Source: Arabidopsis thaliana
Lineage: Eukaryota > Streptophyta > Magnoliopsida > Brassicales > Brassicaceae
Length of the DNA stretch: 64,000 nucleotides
NCBI RefSeq assembly: GCF_000001735.4
Contig: NC_003071.7
Coordinates: forward strand, 2,863,001 to 2,927,000
Direction: 5' to 3'
Position 1 is the first letter of the stretch; each line of letters begins with the position of its first letter. A program made the position numbers and the translations under genes. The notes under the pieces are model-generated. The model worked only from the letters and a program-made list of their open reading frames with translations, made no database searches and was not told the DNA's origin. Below, in pieces: positions 30,869 to 43,960 of the stretch.

Positions 30869-31696
30869 TTGTCGTCAAACTTTTCATTAAAATCCAAAGA
30901 GGATTACAAGGTGATAAAGAGCCCAATTACACAAAAGATAAACTCAATTAGCCCAAAATTACAAGAAGAAACAAGAGAACATAGGTCTAAAAGGGACACG
31001 TGTGAAGATACGTGTATTGATGCATGCTGGAAGTGGAAAGGCACAGCCACCACCATCTCCACCGAGCTGAACCACCGATCAATCCTTCGACTTTCACCAT
31101 AGAAAAGCTTTTTCTGACCAAGGATTTTACCGATCTTCAGCTTCAAACTCCAATCACCTTGCTTTGCTACCTTTTGCTAAACTCTCCGATTGTAAAAAAC
31201 AGAGATTAGCAAGCCATCAGATCTATGAAACACGGGAAGACGCAGCGGGCGAGAGGGCAAATCAGTCGTAAACACACTCTCTTGATATGTTCTGCACCAG
31301 CCAACGAAATCCTCTCAACACGATTTGAAACCTTGAGGTGATACCTTCTTCCAATTCCGATTACGGCCACGATTAGGATATGAAGGATTTATTCTTCTCA
31401 TGATCGAAATCGAGCAGCCAATGATCTTAAAAACTCTCAATTAAACGTTCGGATTTTGATTCTTCTTTACTGGAAGAGAATTTAGATTCTGCAAAAGGAT
31501 TGAGGAAACAAAATCAAAATAGCCAAAACGGCTAAAAGAGAACTCACGCTTAGGTGAGAAGGTACATATCCGGATTTAGCCGGCAAAGAACTGATTTTAA
31601 TTGGAAAACAAAAAATACATAAAGCTTCCTCTCTCTAAAGGATATGAGAGAGATAAGAGAGAGAAGCTTTTTTAAAGGTTGCGGTAATGGACCGAC
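30869..31696 (-). mobile_element. Short LINE-like insertion with 17-bp target duplication
   Basis: The 828-bp unit is flanked by the identical 17-mer TTTCAAACTGATGTTTT (30,852-30,868 and 31,697-31,713). In minus orientation it starts with a pyrimidine-rich 5' part (GCTTCTCTCTCTTATCTCTC) and ends CTTTGGATTTTAATGAAAAG, TTTGACGAC, AAAAAA, a LINE-like 3' end with a short A tail. No reverse transcriptase is encoded, so it is a non-autonomous or internally deleted copy. It sits in the HEN2 upstream region. Confidence 0.8.
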
Positions 31697-31867
31697 TTTC
31701 AAACTGATGTTTTAAATAATATTTTTCTGCTAAATAATAAACAAAAACATATAAATAAAAAAAATACACAACCACGAACGATCGACAATTGGGCTCAATC
31801 GGATGGAAAACCCACATAGCATTCATTTAATTCATATAAAAACCATTTCAGCGAGAAAAAATGTAAT

Positions 31868-31940
31868 TGGGCTTTTCCTTACCGGATTTGAAAGTGAGCC
31901 CAATAGATATAAACCCTAAGAACTCAGTAATTAAAGCCCA
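31868..31940 (+). promoter_or_regulatory. HEN2 promoter: telo-box and site II motifs
   Basis: The telo-box AAACCCTAA (31,911-31,919) lies among three TGGGCT/AGCCCA site II-type motifs: 31,868-31,873, 31,897-31,902 and 31,935-31,940. In Arabidopsis this pairing is characteristic of genes for ribosome biogenesis and growth-linked RNA processing, which fits an exosome-cofactor helicase starting about 200 bp downstream. Confidence 0.7.
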
Positions 31941-32134
31941 AAACGACAAAACCCCGTTTTCTTCGTTTTACTTAAAAGAAAACAAAGCTCCCGCCGCCGC
32001 CGTTATCACGACGACCACCGTGCGATACCCTAAATTTCAACGTTGATTCCACTTTGTCAAGTTTGTATCTTTCCCACTTTGATTCCGATTTGTTAAAGAT
32101 TTGCAGATTAAAAGTTTTCTTTTTGAAGAAATCC

Positions 32135-35100
32135 ATGAGTGCCCAAATGGAAGAACCAGAGACTCTCGGCAAAAGAAAAGAATCTGAAAGTTCAAAACTT
32201 CGTTCTGATGAAACTCCGACGCCAGAACCAAGAACGAAGCGTAGAAGTCTTAAACGTGCTTGTGTACATGAAGTTGCTGTTCCTAATGATTACACACCAA
32301 CGAAAGAAGAGACGATTCATGGGACGCTTGATAATCCTGTCTTCAATGGAGACATGGCCAAGACTTATCCTTTTAAGCTTGACCCTTTTCAAAGTGTATC
32401 TGTAGCTTGTTTAGAGAGAAAAGAATCGATTTTGGTATCTGCTCATACTTCAGCTGGTAAAACTGCTGTTGCTGAGTATGCTATTGCAATGGCGTTTAGA
32501 GATAAGCAGAGAGTTATTTACACTTCTCCTTTGAAAGCTTTGAGTAATCAGAAGTATAGAGAGTTGCAACATGAGTTTAAAGATGTTGGTTTGATGACTG
32601 GTGATGTTACTCTTTCACCTAATGCTAGTTGTTTGGTTATGACTACTGAGATCTTGAGAGCTATGCTTTATAGAGGATCTGAAGTGTTAAAGGAGGTCGC
32701 TTGGGTTATTTTTGATGAGATTCATTATATGAAGGATAGAGAAAGAGGAGTTGTTTGGGAAGAGAGTATTATTTTCCTGCCTCCTGCTATTAAGATGGTA
32801 TTCCTTTCTGCGACTATGTCGAATGCTACTGAATTTGCGGAATGGATATGTTATTTGCACAAGCAGCCATGTCATGTTGTGTACACAGATTTTAGGCCAA
32901 CACCTCTGCAGCATTATGCTTTTCCTATGGGTGGGGGTGGACTGTACCTTGTGGTTGATGATAATGAGCAGTTTCGGGAGGATAGTTTCGTTAAGATGCA
33001 GGATACTTTCCCCAAACCGAAATCTAATGATGGGAAAAAGAGTGCGAATGGCAAATCTGGTGGTAGGGGTGCTAAAGGTGGAGGTGGCCCTGGTGATTCT
33101 GATGTTTACAAAATTGTAAAGGTATGTATATTAATTATGGTTGTCCTATGTTGCTGCTTGTGGCGCCGATCACACGTCATACTTCTGCTCTTGAAGTTTT
33201 ACTTTACTGCTCTGAGGTAGTACCAAGAGTGTAGTATCAAGGCACAAGTTATATATTGACTCTTATTTGTTGTTGCAGATGATCATGGAGAGAAAATTTG
33301 AACCAGTCATTATCTTCAGCTTCAGTAGAAGAGAGTGTGAACAGCATGCATTGTCAATGTCAAAACTCGATTTTAATACAGATGAAGAGAAAGAAGTTGT
33401 GGAACAGGTGTTTAATAATGCAATGCAGTGCTTGAATGAAGAGGATAGATCCTTACCTGCCATTGAACTGATGTTGCCACTGCTCCAACGTGGTATTGCT
33501 GTCCATCATTCTGGTCTTCTTCCTGTCATCAAGGAATTAGTGGAGCTTCTTTTTCAGGAAGGACTTGTGAAAGCGCTTTTTGCCACAGAAACCGTAAATG
33601 TTTTGGAATTAGCTTGTCTTTTTCAGCTGTTAAACGCTCTTTTGTGCTAATTAATGATTGTTCCTCAAATGCTGCTCTTGTAACAGTTTGCTATGGGTTT
33701 GAATATGCCCGCCAAAACTGTAGTGTTTACTGCTGTTAAGAAGTGGGATGGTGACAGCCATCGTTACATTGGGTCTGGTGAATATATCCAGGTGGGTGGT
33801 AGTTTGTTGACGTAAGTGGTGAATTTGATGTAATATCACAAAATGATATTGTAGTAATTGTCTGTTTATATTGAATGCTTGTAGATGAGCGGCAGGGCTG
33901 GACGTCGTGGAAAGGACGAGCGTGGCATCTGCATTATTATGATTGATGAACAGGTAATTTTATAAGTAATTTGATTGGAGATAATTACATCAATTACCGG
34001 CAACCAACTAGTAATTCCCATCCAGGAAGATCCGATATATCTCTACTGAGTATAGTTATATGACATAGGAATATACGGCATCCTTTATTATTTTCAAATT
34101 ATATGCATTAAAGGATAGCATCTTTTATACTGTCTTCGAAGAGGATCCTTTATTATCTCTACTGAGTATAGTTATATGACATAGGATAATTTTCATTTGT
34201 TCTTCAACAGATGGAGATGAATACACTCAGGGACATGATGTTGGGAAAACCAGCCCCTTTGCTTAGTACTTTTAGGCTGAGTTACTACACAATTTTGAAT
34301 CTATTGAGTCGTGCCGAAGGACAATTTACTGCTGAGCATGTTATAAGGCACTCGTTCCATCAATTCCAGCATGAAAAGGTAGCTGTTGGATGGTCCTTTT
34401 ACTCTCTAAATTTTATCTACAAATTTTTTATGCTAATTTACGCTGGTGTTCCAACCTCAGGCTTTACCGGATATTGGGAATAAGGTGTCCAAACTTGAAG
34501 AGGAAGCTGCCATTCTTAACGCTTCTGGAGAGGTGCTCTCAGGAAATTATAATATGACGTCTGTAAGATTATTTGGGTCTGTTCTCACTTCTTTAATTAT
34601 TCGCAGGCGGAGGTTGCTGAATACCATAATCTACAATTTGACATTGCTAAACATGAAAAGAAACTTATGTCAGAAATAATTAGGCCTGAAAGGGTGCTTT
34701 GTTTTCTTGATACTGGTCGGCTGGTAAGTATACATTAAGTTCAGATTCTTGATCAAAGCCTAGAGATATAAGTCATTGATTCCATTCTGCAACCTGCAAG
34801 TGGTAGATTGGTTTCTTTGTTATTACTCCTTATGTTGGGAAAAAATATCACGTTCTAAAGCTATAGTATACTTCACTCTAAATGATTTACTGATTATAAT
34901 CTCATATAAGTTCTCATCTATGATCAGACAAGAAAAGTTAGTAACCAAGCTCTACAATATGTTTTCCTCTCTAGCTATGGTCATAGGTTGTACCCAGATC
35001 GTTACATGTTAATCACCTTCGTATAATGTTTAAAAGTTGAATGCTCATGGGTTGTTCCATCATGCTTTTCCTCTAGGTTATGACAAAAAATTCTTTGATG

Positions 35101-37909
35101 GTTTGTTACTTTGGTCAAAAATTAAAGCTAATTATACAGTGGAAATGTATTGTATATTTGTATATGACTGTAAGTATTTGAAACAACAGGAGCTTCACAG
35201 TAACTTTATGGGACAAGTGTTTTATGTGTAGGTTAAAATAAGAGAAGGTGGAACGGATTGGGGCTGGGGAGTTGTCGTTAATGTTGTAAAAAATTCTTCA
35301 GTTGGAACTGGTTCCGCCTCTTCACATGGTGGCGGATATATAGTGGATACTCTACTTCATTGCTCTACTGGTTTTAGTGAAAATGGCGCAAAGCCAAAGC
35401 CATGTCCTCCCCGTGCTGGGGAAAAGGGTGAAATGCATGTGGTGAGCACATTTTCATTGTCACTGGACTTACATGTTATTATATTTGCATGAGTGCTGGA
35501 GTTTTGAGAATTTTGCTTTTGCGTTTTTCAGGTTCCTGTTCAGCTACCCTTAATTTCTGCTTTGAGCAGACTAAGGATATCAGTTCCTTCTGATCTTCGG
35601 CCAGTGGAAGCAAGACAGAGTATACTACTTGCATTACAGGAGTTGTCAAGTCGCTTCCCTCTAGGGTTCCCAAAACTCCATCCAGTCAAGGTTTCTTTTT
35701 AAGCTGTTAAAGTAGTGCTATCTTCGATGAAAGGCTTTACACAATCTTTTAACTTACTGCCAATATGCATAAATCATATGCTTGTTGATTTTTTGTTGTC
35801 TAAAATGACTGAAATGCCTTCCTTTTGTCTAAAATGACAGTGTATATGGACTCATCGATGTCGTATTGCTTACTGTGTTTTATGCTAGGCTTTAATTTTT
35901 GAAGTAATAAATTAGTAGAAGATGGCATTCAGGTTTCATTGGTTTTATAATAATCTACAGGATATGAATATTCAAGACACAGAGATAGTGGATCTGGTCA
36001 GCCAAATCGAAGAAGTTGAGCAGAAGTTACTTGCTCATCCGATGCACAAGGTCGTGCTAAATGTAGTATTTCTTTGAGCTTCTGAACTTAAAGAAAAGAA
36101 GACAAAATATTGTGAAAGCATATTAAGAACTTAAACAATATATTAATATTTCTATTGTCTCATTTTTTATGTGTTGCAGTCTGAAGATGATCAACAAATC
36201 AAGAGTTTCCAGAGGAAAGCGGAGGTGAATTATGAAATTCAACAGCTAAAATCGAAAATGCGTGATTCCCAGGTATATTACTTACTCTCTCACCCATGAG
36301 TAAATGATGCATGGAATCCTTTATTATGTGTGTCCTATCTGCAAGGAATATCTCCTTTCCAGTAGGGTTGTTACTTGGCATGATAAATTCTGCTTGTATC
36401 CAATTTGTACTGCTTTCGATTTTCCTATACTTTTTTCCCGTTTAGCTACGTATAGACTAAAACAATATAATAGGGAGACGAACTTTTACGTTTAAAAGCA
36501 AACAAATTGTAGAATGTTCATTGATTACTAGACTCACTGCTAGAGTTTAAGATTTCTTTTCATCCCTCTTGTGTCTTACAGCATATTTTTTTTTTTTATC
36601 TCTGCAGCTCCAAAAGTTTCGAGATGAGCTTAAGAACCGATCTCGGGTATTAAAGAAACTTGGACACATTGATGCTGATGGTGTCGTCCAGGTAAAGGGA
36701 CGAGCTGCGTGCTTGATAGACACAGGGGATGAATTGCTTGTCACTGAACTGATGTTTAATGGTATGACAACTGCTTTAGCTACACAGTTCTAAGTGTAGG
36801 CCTTTTAGGTGACTGAGGCAGTGTATAATGGTTGTATCACACTATATATAATTGCGTTGTGTGTTCCTTACCTACCAGGTACTTTTAATGATCTGGATCA
36901 TCACCAAGTAGCAGCCCTTGCAAGCTGTTTCATTCCTGTTGATAAATCAAACGAACAGGTAAATTTAAGGAATGAACTTACCAAACCATTGCAGCAGCTC
37001 CAAGATAGTGCACGGAAAATAGCAGAGGTAATTTAATTTCCCAGCTGAAAGCTTGTTTATTTATCTGTGCGAGCTATTACTTTTTGGATTCCTCATTGTT
37101 TTGTGATGCCAGATACAACATGAATGCAAACTGGAAATTGACGTGGAAGAGTATGTGGAATCCACCATCAGGCCTTTCCTGATGGATGTTATCTACTCTT
37201 GGTCAAAGGTTGGTATTACTTAAATCTCAGAAATACTGATTTTTTTTAACAGACATGAGAGTACTTTCTGTGGATAAACATGTGTTAATAATTACCCTAT
37301 TTTCTCAGTAGAATCAAGGGATTATTCGATAGAATACCCAACTCTCCTGAACCACCTTTACCCACTAGTCCAAGTTTGTAGATGCACTCTTTATTGTAAT
37401 CTCTTACTCTAGCTAACTTGACTACTATATGTCATGGAGATAGTAAGCCTCTGAGAGTCTGAGGTCTCTTTATGTCTTATAAGCTTAAAAAATGAAAACC
37501 TGAGTAATAACTTCGTACATGTTAGGAACAACTTCTGTATTATGCACAGTGAATGTCAATTTGTTCATTCTTGGATCTTGAGCTCAACAGAAATTTGATA
37601 TTCTTGATTATTTCTCTTTGAAAGGGCGCAAGCTTTGCAGAGATTATACAAATGACTGACATATTCGAAGGTAGTATCATCAGAAGTGCTAGAAGACTCG
37701 ACGAGTTTTTGAACCAGGTAATGTCACCAAACTCTGCAATTACCTTTCTCTAAACCTCTAAGAAATCCGATGACACTTTGATTGGTGATTTCCTTCAGCT
37801 TCGAGCTGCAGCAGAGGCAGTTGGTGAAAGCAGTTTAGAGAGCAAGTTTGCAGCTGCTAGCGAGAGCTTGCGACGAGGTATTATGTTTGCAAATTCGCTT
37901 TACTTGTAA
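32135..37909 (+). CDS. HEN2: HEN2, MTR4-like DExH RNA helicase (nuclear exosome cofactor), 16 exons
   Basis: Exons: 32135-33121, 33279-33593, 33687-33791, 33885-33953, 34211-34378, 34461-34532, 34607-34723, 35232-35441, 35532-35690, 35961-36050, 36180-36272, 36608-36761, 36879-37027, 37113-37208, 37625-37717, 37799-37909. All introns are GT-AG and the sum gives 995 aa, the length I recall for Arabidopsis HEN2. Visible motifs: motif I AHTSAGKT (residues 103-110), DEIH (194-197), SAT (225-227), then [14 protein letters not shown] as motif VI, followed by arch/KOW-like and DSHCT regions ([20 protein letters not shown]). HEN2 unwinds nucleoplasmic RNA for exosome decay. The start is MSAQMEEP; the frame is open upstream but has no ATG. 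No disruption seen. Confidence 0.97.
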
Positions 37910-39324
37910 GTACTCTCTTGGAGAATACAGCTTGCTGTATTGGGTAACCATGGGACACAGCATGTTGAAACATAACTTCATAGAGAAATGCTTGTTTGTA
38001 CTTTCCTATGTATCTCGAATCGCGACGATAGCTCTTTGTTTGCCAACAAGTTAGATAATGAAGAAATTTGCAGAGCTCATAAGGTATCTGATTATATTCT
38101 AATTTAACCAGCTTGAGGCTGGGATAGCTTGGTGGTTTCAACATAGTTGTTTTGCTTTTACTTCCATGAATTAGGCTTCAACAAAATGAATCAGAGAGAG
38201 TATGAAAGTGAAGTAGATATCCAAATAAGTTATTCTCGTTGCAAAGCATTTAAAATAAATCACGTATATTTTATGAGGTCGTTTGTATTCTGTAACATCC
38301 CCGTTCACGAAAAAGAATTGACCCATATATTGCAATTTTACCTTAAAAATTTGATAAAATGCAAGATGGTTATATTAAAGAAGTCGAAAAAATAATTAAT
38401 GACAAGTGAATCCTCCTATAGCGAATAATTAATTACCTCACAACTCAAACGCTCTTGTGCTTCTAATCCAGCGAGATGGAATCAAGACAAAAATGCCTAG
38501 ATCCTCACACTTCTCCCGGAAACGATGATGTCGAAAAGACGACTTTGAAACGTCTCGGTAGAAACCTTTAAATTAAGCAGATCTCGAGATCTCGATCAGA
38601 TCTTTTGAGTCGAGACAAGGAGCGATCACCAATCTAACCGGGTCACACCGAACTCACACAAGCATGGCAAGAGATCAAACCAGAAAGACAGTAAGACAAA
38701 ATCCAGTAGTAAACAGAGAAGTACAATCCGGCTACAACTAAACCTAAACGATGACTCAACTAACGATGTATTAAAAACTTGTGGCCTCACTATTATTGGG
38801 CTTCAAAAAGATTAACAGCCCAATGTTAAATTGAGCCCAGATGGAGGATTACTTTAGTTTTATACTATATTATGGATAAAGGACATGACATCATCATCAG
38901 AAAACCACAAAGTCCCACCTTATTTAACTGAAATATTAACCACTCCAACAACAAGCCACGTGTCAAACCTTTCTTCATATGAAGGAAAGAATCCACCATT
39001 CCAAAGCAGCATGAAGCATCACGATGACGTAAGCAACCAAAAAGATTTTCCGGTGAGACTTAACGTCGCCTTTCCCATCAAGCAAAACTGCTTCAAAATT
39101 TGAACGACAAGGCTTATGAAGCCCAGACTCTTAAACTTCCACTCTTTCTTCCTAATGAAGAAACTTGATAAGATTATTAGAAACAAAGGCAAAGCGCTAA
39201 AGAACGGCGATGACAAACCGGATTCACCGGTAACTATACCTAGAACTCACCGTACGGTATTGAAACGACAAAGTTAGACCTCGTCCGAACACAAGCTCGC
39301 AAACATACCAGACGGCATATGAAA
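37910..39324. other. HEN2 3' flank and possible LINE-like remnant
   Basis: No gene supported. On the minus strand, from the copia insertion leftward, a CT-rich start (CTCTCTCTCTAAAACTTTCAG, read across the copia element) and non-coding text resemble a LINE 5' region, but neither an A tail nor a duplication was found. The copia element at 39,330 is inserted in this sequence. Confidence 0.3.
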
Positions 39325-39329
39325 CAAAT

Positions 39330-39486
39330 TATTGGGGATAGAGTAGAATCTCTTGTGATATATTTTGTGACAGAGTTATGTCCTATAATTTAGGGATTCG
39401 AGTTTATTTTATACGATGACTCTCTTGTATAAATATCACACTTTGTGAATCAATAAACTCAAGTTAGTGCAATACCTAATTCTACA
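39330..39486 (+). repeat. Copia 5' LTR (157 bp)
   Basis: Carries a TATA-like GTATAAATATCACAC near 39,427 and an AATAAACTC polyadenylation-like signal near 39,451. No differences noticed by eye from the 3' LTR. Confidence 0.95.
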
Positions 39487-39498
39487 TGGTATCAGAGC
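39487..39498 (+). other. Copia primer-binding site
   Basis: TGGTATCAGAGC immediately follows the 5' LTR; complementary to initiator tRNA-Met 3' end. Confidence 0.95.
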
Positions 39499-39601
39499 TC
39501 TAAAGATCTAAACCTATAAAAAATTTCGTTTCTTATTCGATAGTTTCGAATTCGTTTCCGCTTTTCTCTTTAAAACCTTGTTTCTTGCATGTCAAGAAAT
39601 C

Positions 39602-42600
39602 ATGTCTATTCCAGAAGAAGTCTCCTCTGCAACACATCCACGTACCAATCAACAAACAGATGTAACCAAAGTGTCTCCGTACACTCTGGCCAGCTCCGAC
39701 AACCCAGGGGCCATGATTTCCTCTGTTATGTTAACCGGTGACAATTACAACGAGTGGTCAACAAAAATGTTGAATGCACTTCAAGCCAAACGTAAAACTG
39801 GTTTTATCAATGGTTCAATCTCAAAACCACCATTGGATAATCCGGATTATGAGAATTGGCAGGCGGTAAACTCAATGATCGTGGGTTGGATTAGAGCCTC
39901 CATAGAACCAAAAGTCAAATCCACGGTCACCTTCATATGTGATGCTCATCAACTATGGAGTGAATTAAAACAACGTTTCTCTGTGGGAAACAAAGTTCAT
40001 GTTCACCAAATTAAGACTCAGCTTGCTGCGTGTAGGCAAGATGGACAACCTGTTATTGACTACTATGGTCGCTTGTGTAAGCTTTGGGAAGAATTTCAAA
40101 TTTACAAACCAATTACTGTTTGTAAGTGTGGCTTGTGTACCTGTGGTGCTACTCTTGAACCTTCCAAAGAAAGAGAAGAAGAGAAGATTCATCAGTTTGT
40201 GTTAGGACTCGATGATTCACGCTTTGGAGGGCTCTCTGCTACACTTATCGCGATGGATCCGTTTCCATCTCTTGGAGAAATCTACTCTCGTGTTGTGAGA
40301 GAAGAACAGAGACTCGCATCAGTTCAGATTAGAGAGCAACAACAGTCGGCGATTGGGTTTCTTACTCGTCAATCAGAAGTTACAGCCGATGGAAGGACTG
40401 ATTCTTCGATTATCAAGTCTCGTGACCGCTCTGTTCTCTGCTCACATTGTGGGCGAAGTGGTCATGAGAAGAAAGATTGCTGGCAGATAGTCGGGTTTCC
40501 TGATTGGTGGACAGAGCGAACCAATGGAGGTGGACGAGGATCAAGTTCTCGTGGTCGAGGAGGACGTAGCTCGGGTTCTAATAACTCAGGTCGGGGTAGA
40601 GGACAAGTCACTGCGGCTCACGCTACAACCTCCAATCTCTCACCCTTTCCAGAATTCACACCGGATCAGTTGCGGGTTATTACGCAGATGATTCAGAATA
40701 AAAACAATGGCACCTCCGATAAATTGTCTGGTAAGATGAAACTTGGCGATGTTATTCTTGATACGGGAGCATCTCACCATATGACTGGGCAGCTTTCTCT
40801 CTTGACTAACATTGTTACTATCCCTTCGTGTTCTGTGGGATTTGCGGACGGTCGAAAAACGTTTGCTATAAGCATGGGAACATTCAAGCTTTCAGAGACT
40901 GTGTCTTTGTCTAATGTTCTTTATGTCCCAGCGTTAAATTGCTCATTAATATCTGTTTCCAAGCTAGTGAAACAGATCAAATGTTTAGCATTGTTCACTG
41001 ATACAATTTGTGTTTTACAGGACCGATTTTCGAGGACTTTGATTGGAACCGGGGAGGAACGTGATGGAGTGTATTATCTAACGGATGCGGCTACAACAAC
41101 GGTGCATAAAGTGGACATCACAACAGATCATGCTTTGTGGCACCAACGTTTAGGACATCCAAGTTTTTCTGTTCTTTCATCTTTACCTTTGTTTTCGGGA
41201 TCCTCTTGTTCTGTTAGCTCTCGTTCTTGTGACGTATGTTTTAGAGCAAAACAAACAAGAGAAGTATTTCCAGATAGTAGCAATAAATCAACAGATTGTT
41301 TTTCTTTAATTCATTGTGATGTTTGGGGACCATATCGAGTGCCATCTTCATGTGGAGCAGTTTATTTTTTAACAATAGTGGATGATTTTTCAAGGTCAGT
41401 TTGGACATATCTACTATTGGCAAAGTCAGAAGTTCGTAGTGTTCTTACTAATTTTCTTGCATACACGGAAAAACAGTTTGGAAAATCTGTTAAAATCATT
41501 CGCAGTGATAATGGTACAGAATTCATGTGTCTTTCATCCTACTTTAAAGAACAAGGCATTGTTCACCAGACTTCGTGTGTAGGAACTCCACAACAAAATG
41601 GTAGAGTCGAGCGCAAGCATAGGCACATTCTGAATGTTTCAAGAGCACTCTTGTTTCAAGCATCACTACCAATCAAGTTTTGGGGAGAAGCAGTCATGAC
41701 AGCAGCTTATTTAATCAATCGTACACCGTCTTCTATTCACAATGGTCTCTCTCCCTATGAGTTGCTGCATGGATGTAAGCCGGATTATGATCAATTAAGA
41801 GTCTTCGGCTCTGCTTGCTATGCTCATCGTGTTACACGGGATAAAGATAAGTTTGGTGAGAGAAGCCGTTTATGCATTTTTGTTGGCTATCCATTTGGAC
41901 AAAAAGGGTGGAAAGTATACGACTTGAGTACTAATGAATTCATAGTCTCTCGTGACGTGGTGTTTAGAGAAAATGTGTTTCCTTATGCAACAAATGAGGG
42001 TGATACGATCTACACACCACCGGTCACTTGTCCGATCACTTATGATGAAGATTGGTTGCCATTTACGACTCTAGAAGACAGGGGGAGCGATGAAAATTAT
42101 TTGTCTGATCCACCGGTTTGTGTCACTAATGTTTCTGAGTCAGATACGGAGCATGATACTCCACAAAGTCTTCCGACTCCAGTTGATGACCCACTTTCTC
42201 CGTCTACAAGTGTCACTCCAACTCAGACGCCAACTAACTCTTCTAGTTCAACATCACCGTCTACAAATGTCTCTCCACCCCAGCAAGACACCACTCCGAT
42301 TATTGAAAACACTCCTCCGCGACAAGGAAAACGACAAGTTCAACAACCTGCTCGTCTGAAAGATTACATTCTATACAATGCTTCTTGCACTCCAAACACT
42401 CCTCACGTTCTCTCTCCTTCTACATCTCAGTCCTCGTCATCGATCCAAGGTAACTTACAGTATCCTTTAACGGATTATATTTCCGATGAGTGTTTTTCCG
42501 CAGGACATAAGGTGTTTCTTGCTGCAATCACTGCAAATGATGAGCCTAAACATTTTAAAGAAGATGTTAAAGTTAAAGTCTGGAATGATGCAATGTATAA

Positions 42601-43953
42601 AGAAGTTGACGCACTCGAAGTTAACAAGACATGGGACATTGTCGATCTGCCAACTGGAAAAGTAGCTATTGGAAGTCAGTGGGTTTACAAAACAAAGTTT
42701 AATGCTGACGGAACGGTTGAACGTTACAAAGCTCGCCTTGTAGTTCAAGGCAACAATCAAATTGAAGGGGAAGACTACACGGAAACCTTTGCACCAGTGG
42801 TAAAAATGACAACGGTCCGTACTCTTCTTCGTCTAGTAGCTGCTAATCAATGGGAAGTATACCAAATGGATGTTCATAATGCCTTCCTCCATGGCGATCT
42901 TGAAGAGGAGGTGTATATGAAACTTCCTCCCGGGTTTCGACACTCTCATCCTGACAAAGTTTGTCGCCTTCGTAAGTCACTATACGGTTTAAAACAAGCT
43001 CCTAGGTGTTGGTTTAAGAAATTGTCTGATGCTCTTAAAAGATTCGGGTTCATCCAAGGTTATGAGGATTACTCTTTCTTTTCTTATTCCTGTAAAGGGA
43101 TTGAACTTCGCGTCTTGGTATATGTCGATGATTTAATAATCTGCGGTAATGATGAGTATATGGTTCAGAAATTTAAGGAGTATTTGGGACGTTGCTTTTC
43201 CATGAAAGACTTAGGCAAGCTCAAATATTTTCTTGGCATTGAAGTAAGTCGTGGGCCTGATGGTATTTTCTTGTCTCAACGAAAATATGCCCTTGATATA
43301 ATTTCTGAGAGTTGCACTCTAGGAGCGAGACCGGCATATACTCCGTTCATGTATTGTCCCAATTTATGCAAGCTCCTAGGGAAGCTCATTTGGAGGCTGC
43401 GATGCGCATAGTTCGTTACTTGAAGGGTTCACCGGGTCAGGGCATTTTGCTGAGTGCTAATAAGGATTTGACTCTCGAGGTTTATTGTGATTCGGATTTT
43501 CAATCTTGTCCCTTGACTCGACGTTCACTTAGTGCGTATGTGGTTCTGCTTGGTGGCTCGCCTATTTCTTGGAAAACCAAGAAACAAGACACGGTTTCTC
43601 ACTCGTCTGCGGAAGCAGAGTATAGAGCAATGTCGGTTGCTCTCAAAGAGATCAAATGGCTTAACAAGTTGTTAAAAGAATTAGGTATCACACTCGCTGC
43701 GCCTACTCGTTTGTTTTGTGATAGTAAGGCTGCTATATCTATTGCAGCAAACCCCGTCTTTCACGAGCGTACGAAGCATATTGAAAGGGATTGTCACTCA
43801 GTTCGCGATGCGGTTCGTGATGGCATTATAACAACACATCATGTTAGGACCTCGGAGCAACTAGCTGATATTTTCACTAAGGCTCTTGGTCGTAATCAAT
43901 TCATTTATCTTATGTCCAAGTTGGGTATTCAGAATCTTCACACTCCAACCTGA
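39602..43953 (+). pseudogene. Copia Gag-Pol polyprotein, frameshifted by a deletion
   Basis: The frame from ATG 39,602 to 43,411 holds, in order: UBN2/gag (LTGDNYNEWSTKMLNALQAK), a CX2CX4HX4C zinc knuckle (CSHCGRSGHEKKDC), protease DTGASHHMTG, the pre-integrase block (LWHQRLGHPS), an integrase core with HCDVWGPY, DDFSR and DNGTEF...ERKHRH, and RT with AFLHGDLEEEVYM and YVDDLIICGN. At about 43,330-43,360 the frame leaves the conserved sequence. The RNase H half (VHVLSQFMQ..., VYCDSDFQ, SSAEAEYRAMS, FCDSKAAISIA, LADIFTKAL) continues to 43,953 in another phase. The linker normally between them is missing. Catalytic residues of protease, IN and RT are kept. Confidence 0.93.
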
Positions 43954-43960
43954 GGGGGAG
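43951..43960 (+). other. Copia polypurine tract
   Basis: TGAGGGGGAG directly before the 3' LTR; the TGA is also the stop of the pol frame. Confidence 0.9.

Noticed and set aside
31024..31146. Frames in both strands of the LINE-like insertion
   Set aside because: The 17-bp duplication shows it is an inserted element without reverse transcriptase; frames have no domain.
32054..32134. Upstream extension of the HEN2 frame
   Set aside because: The extension has no ATG (first possible codon is TTG); the family starts at the MSAQ methionine.
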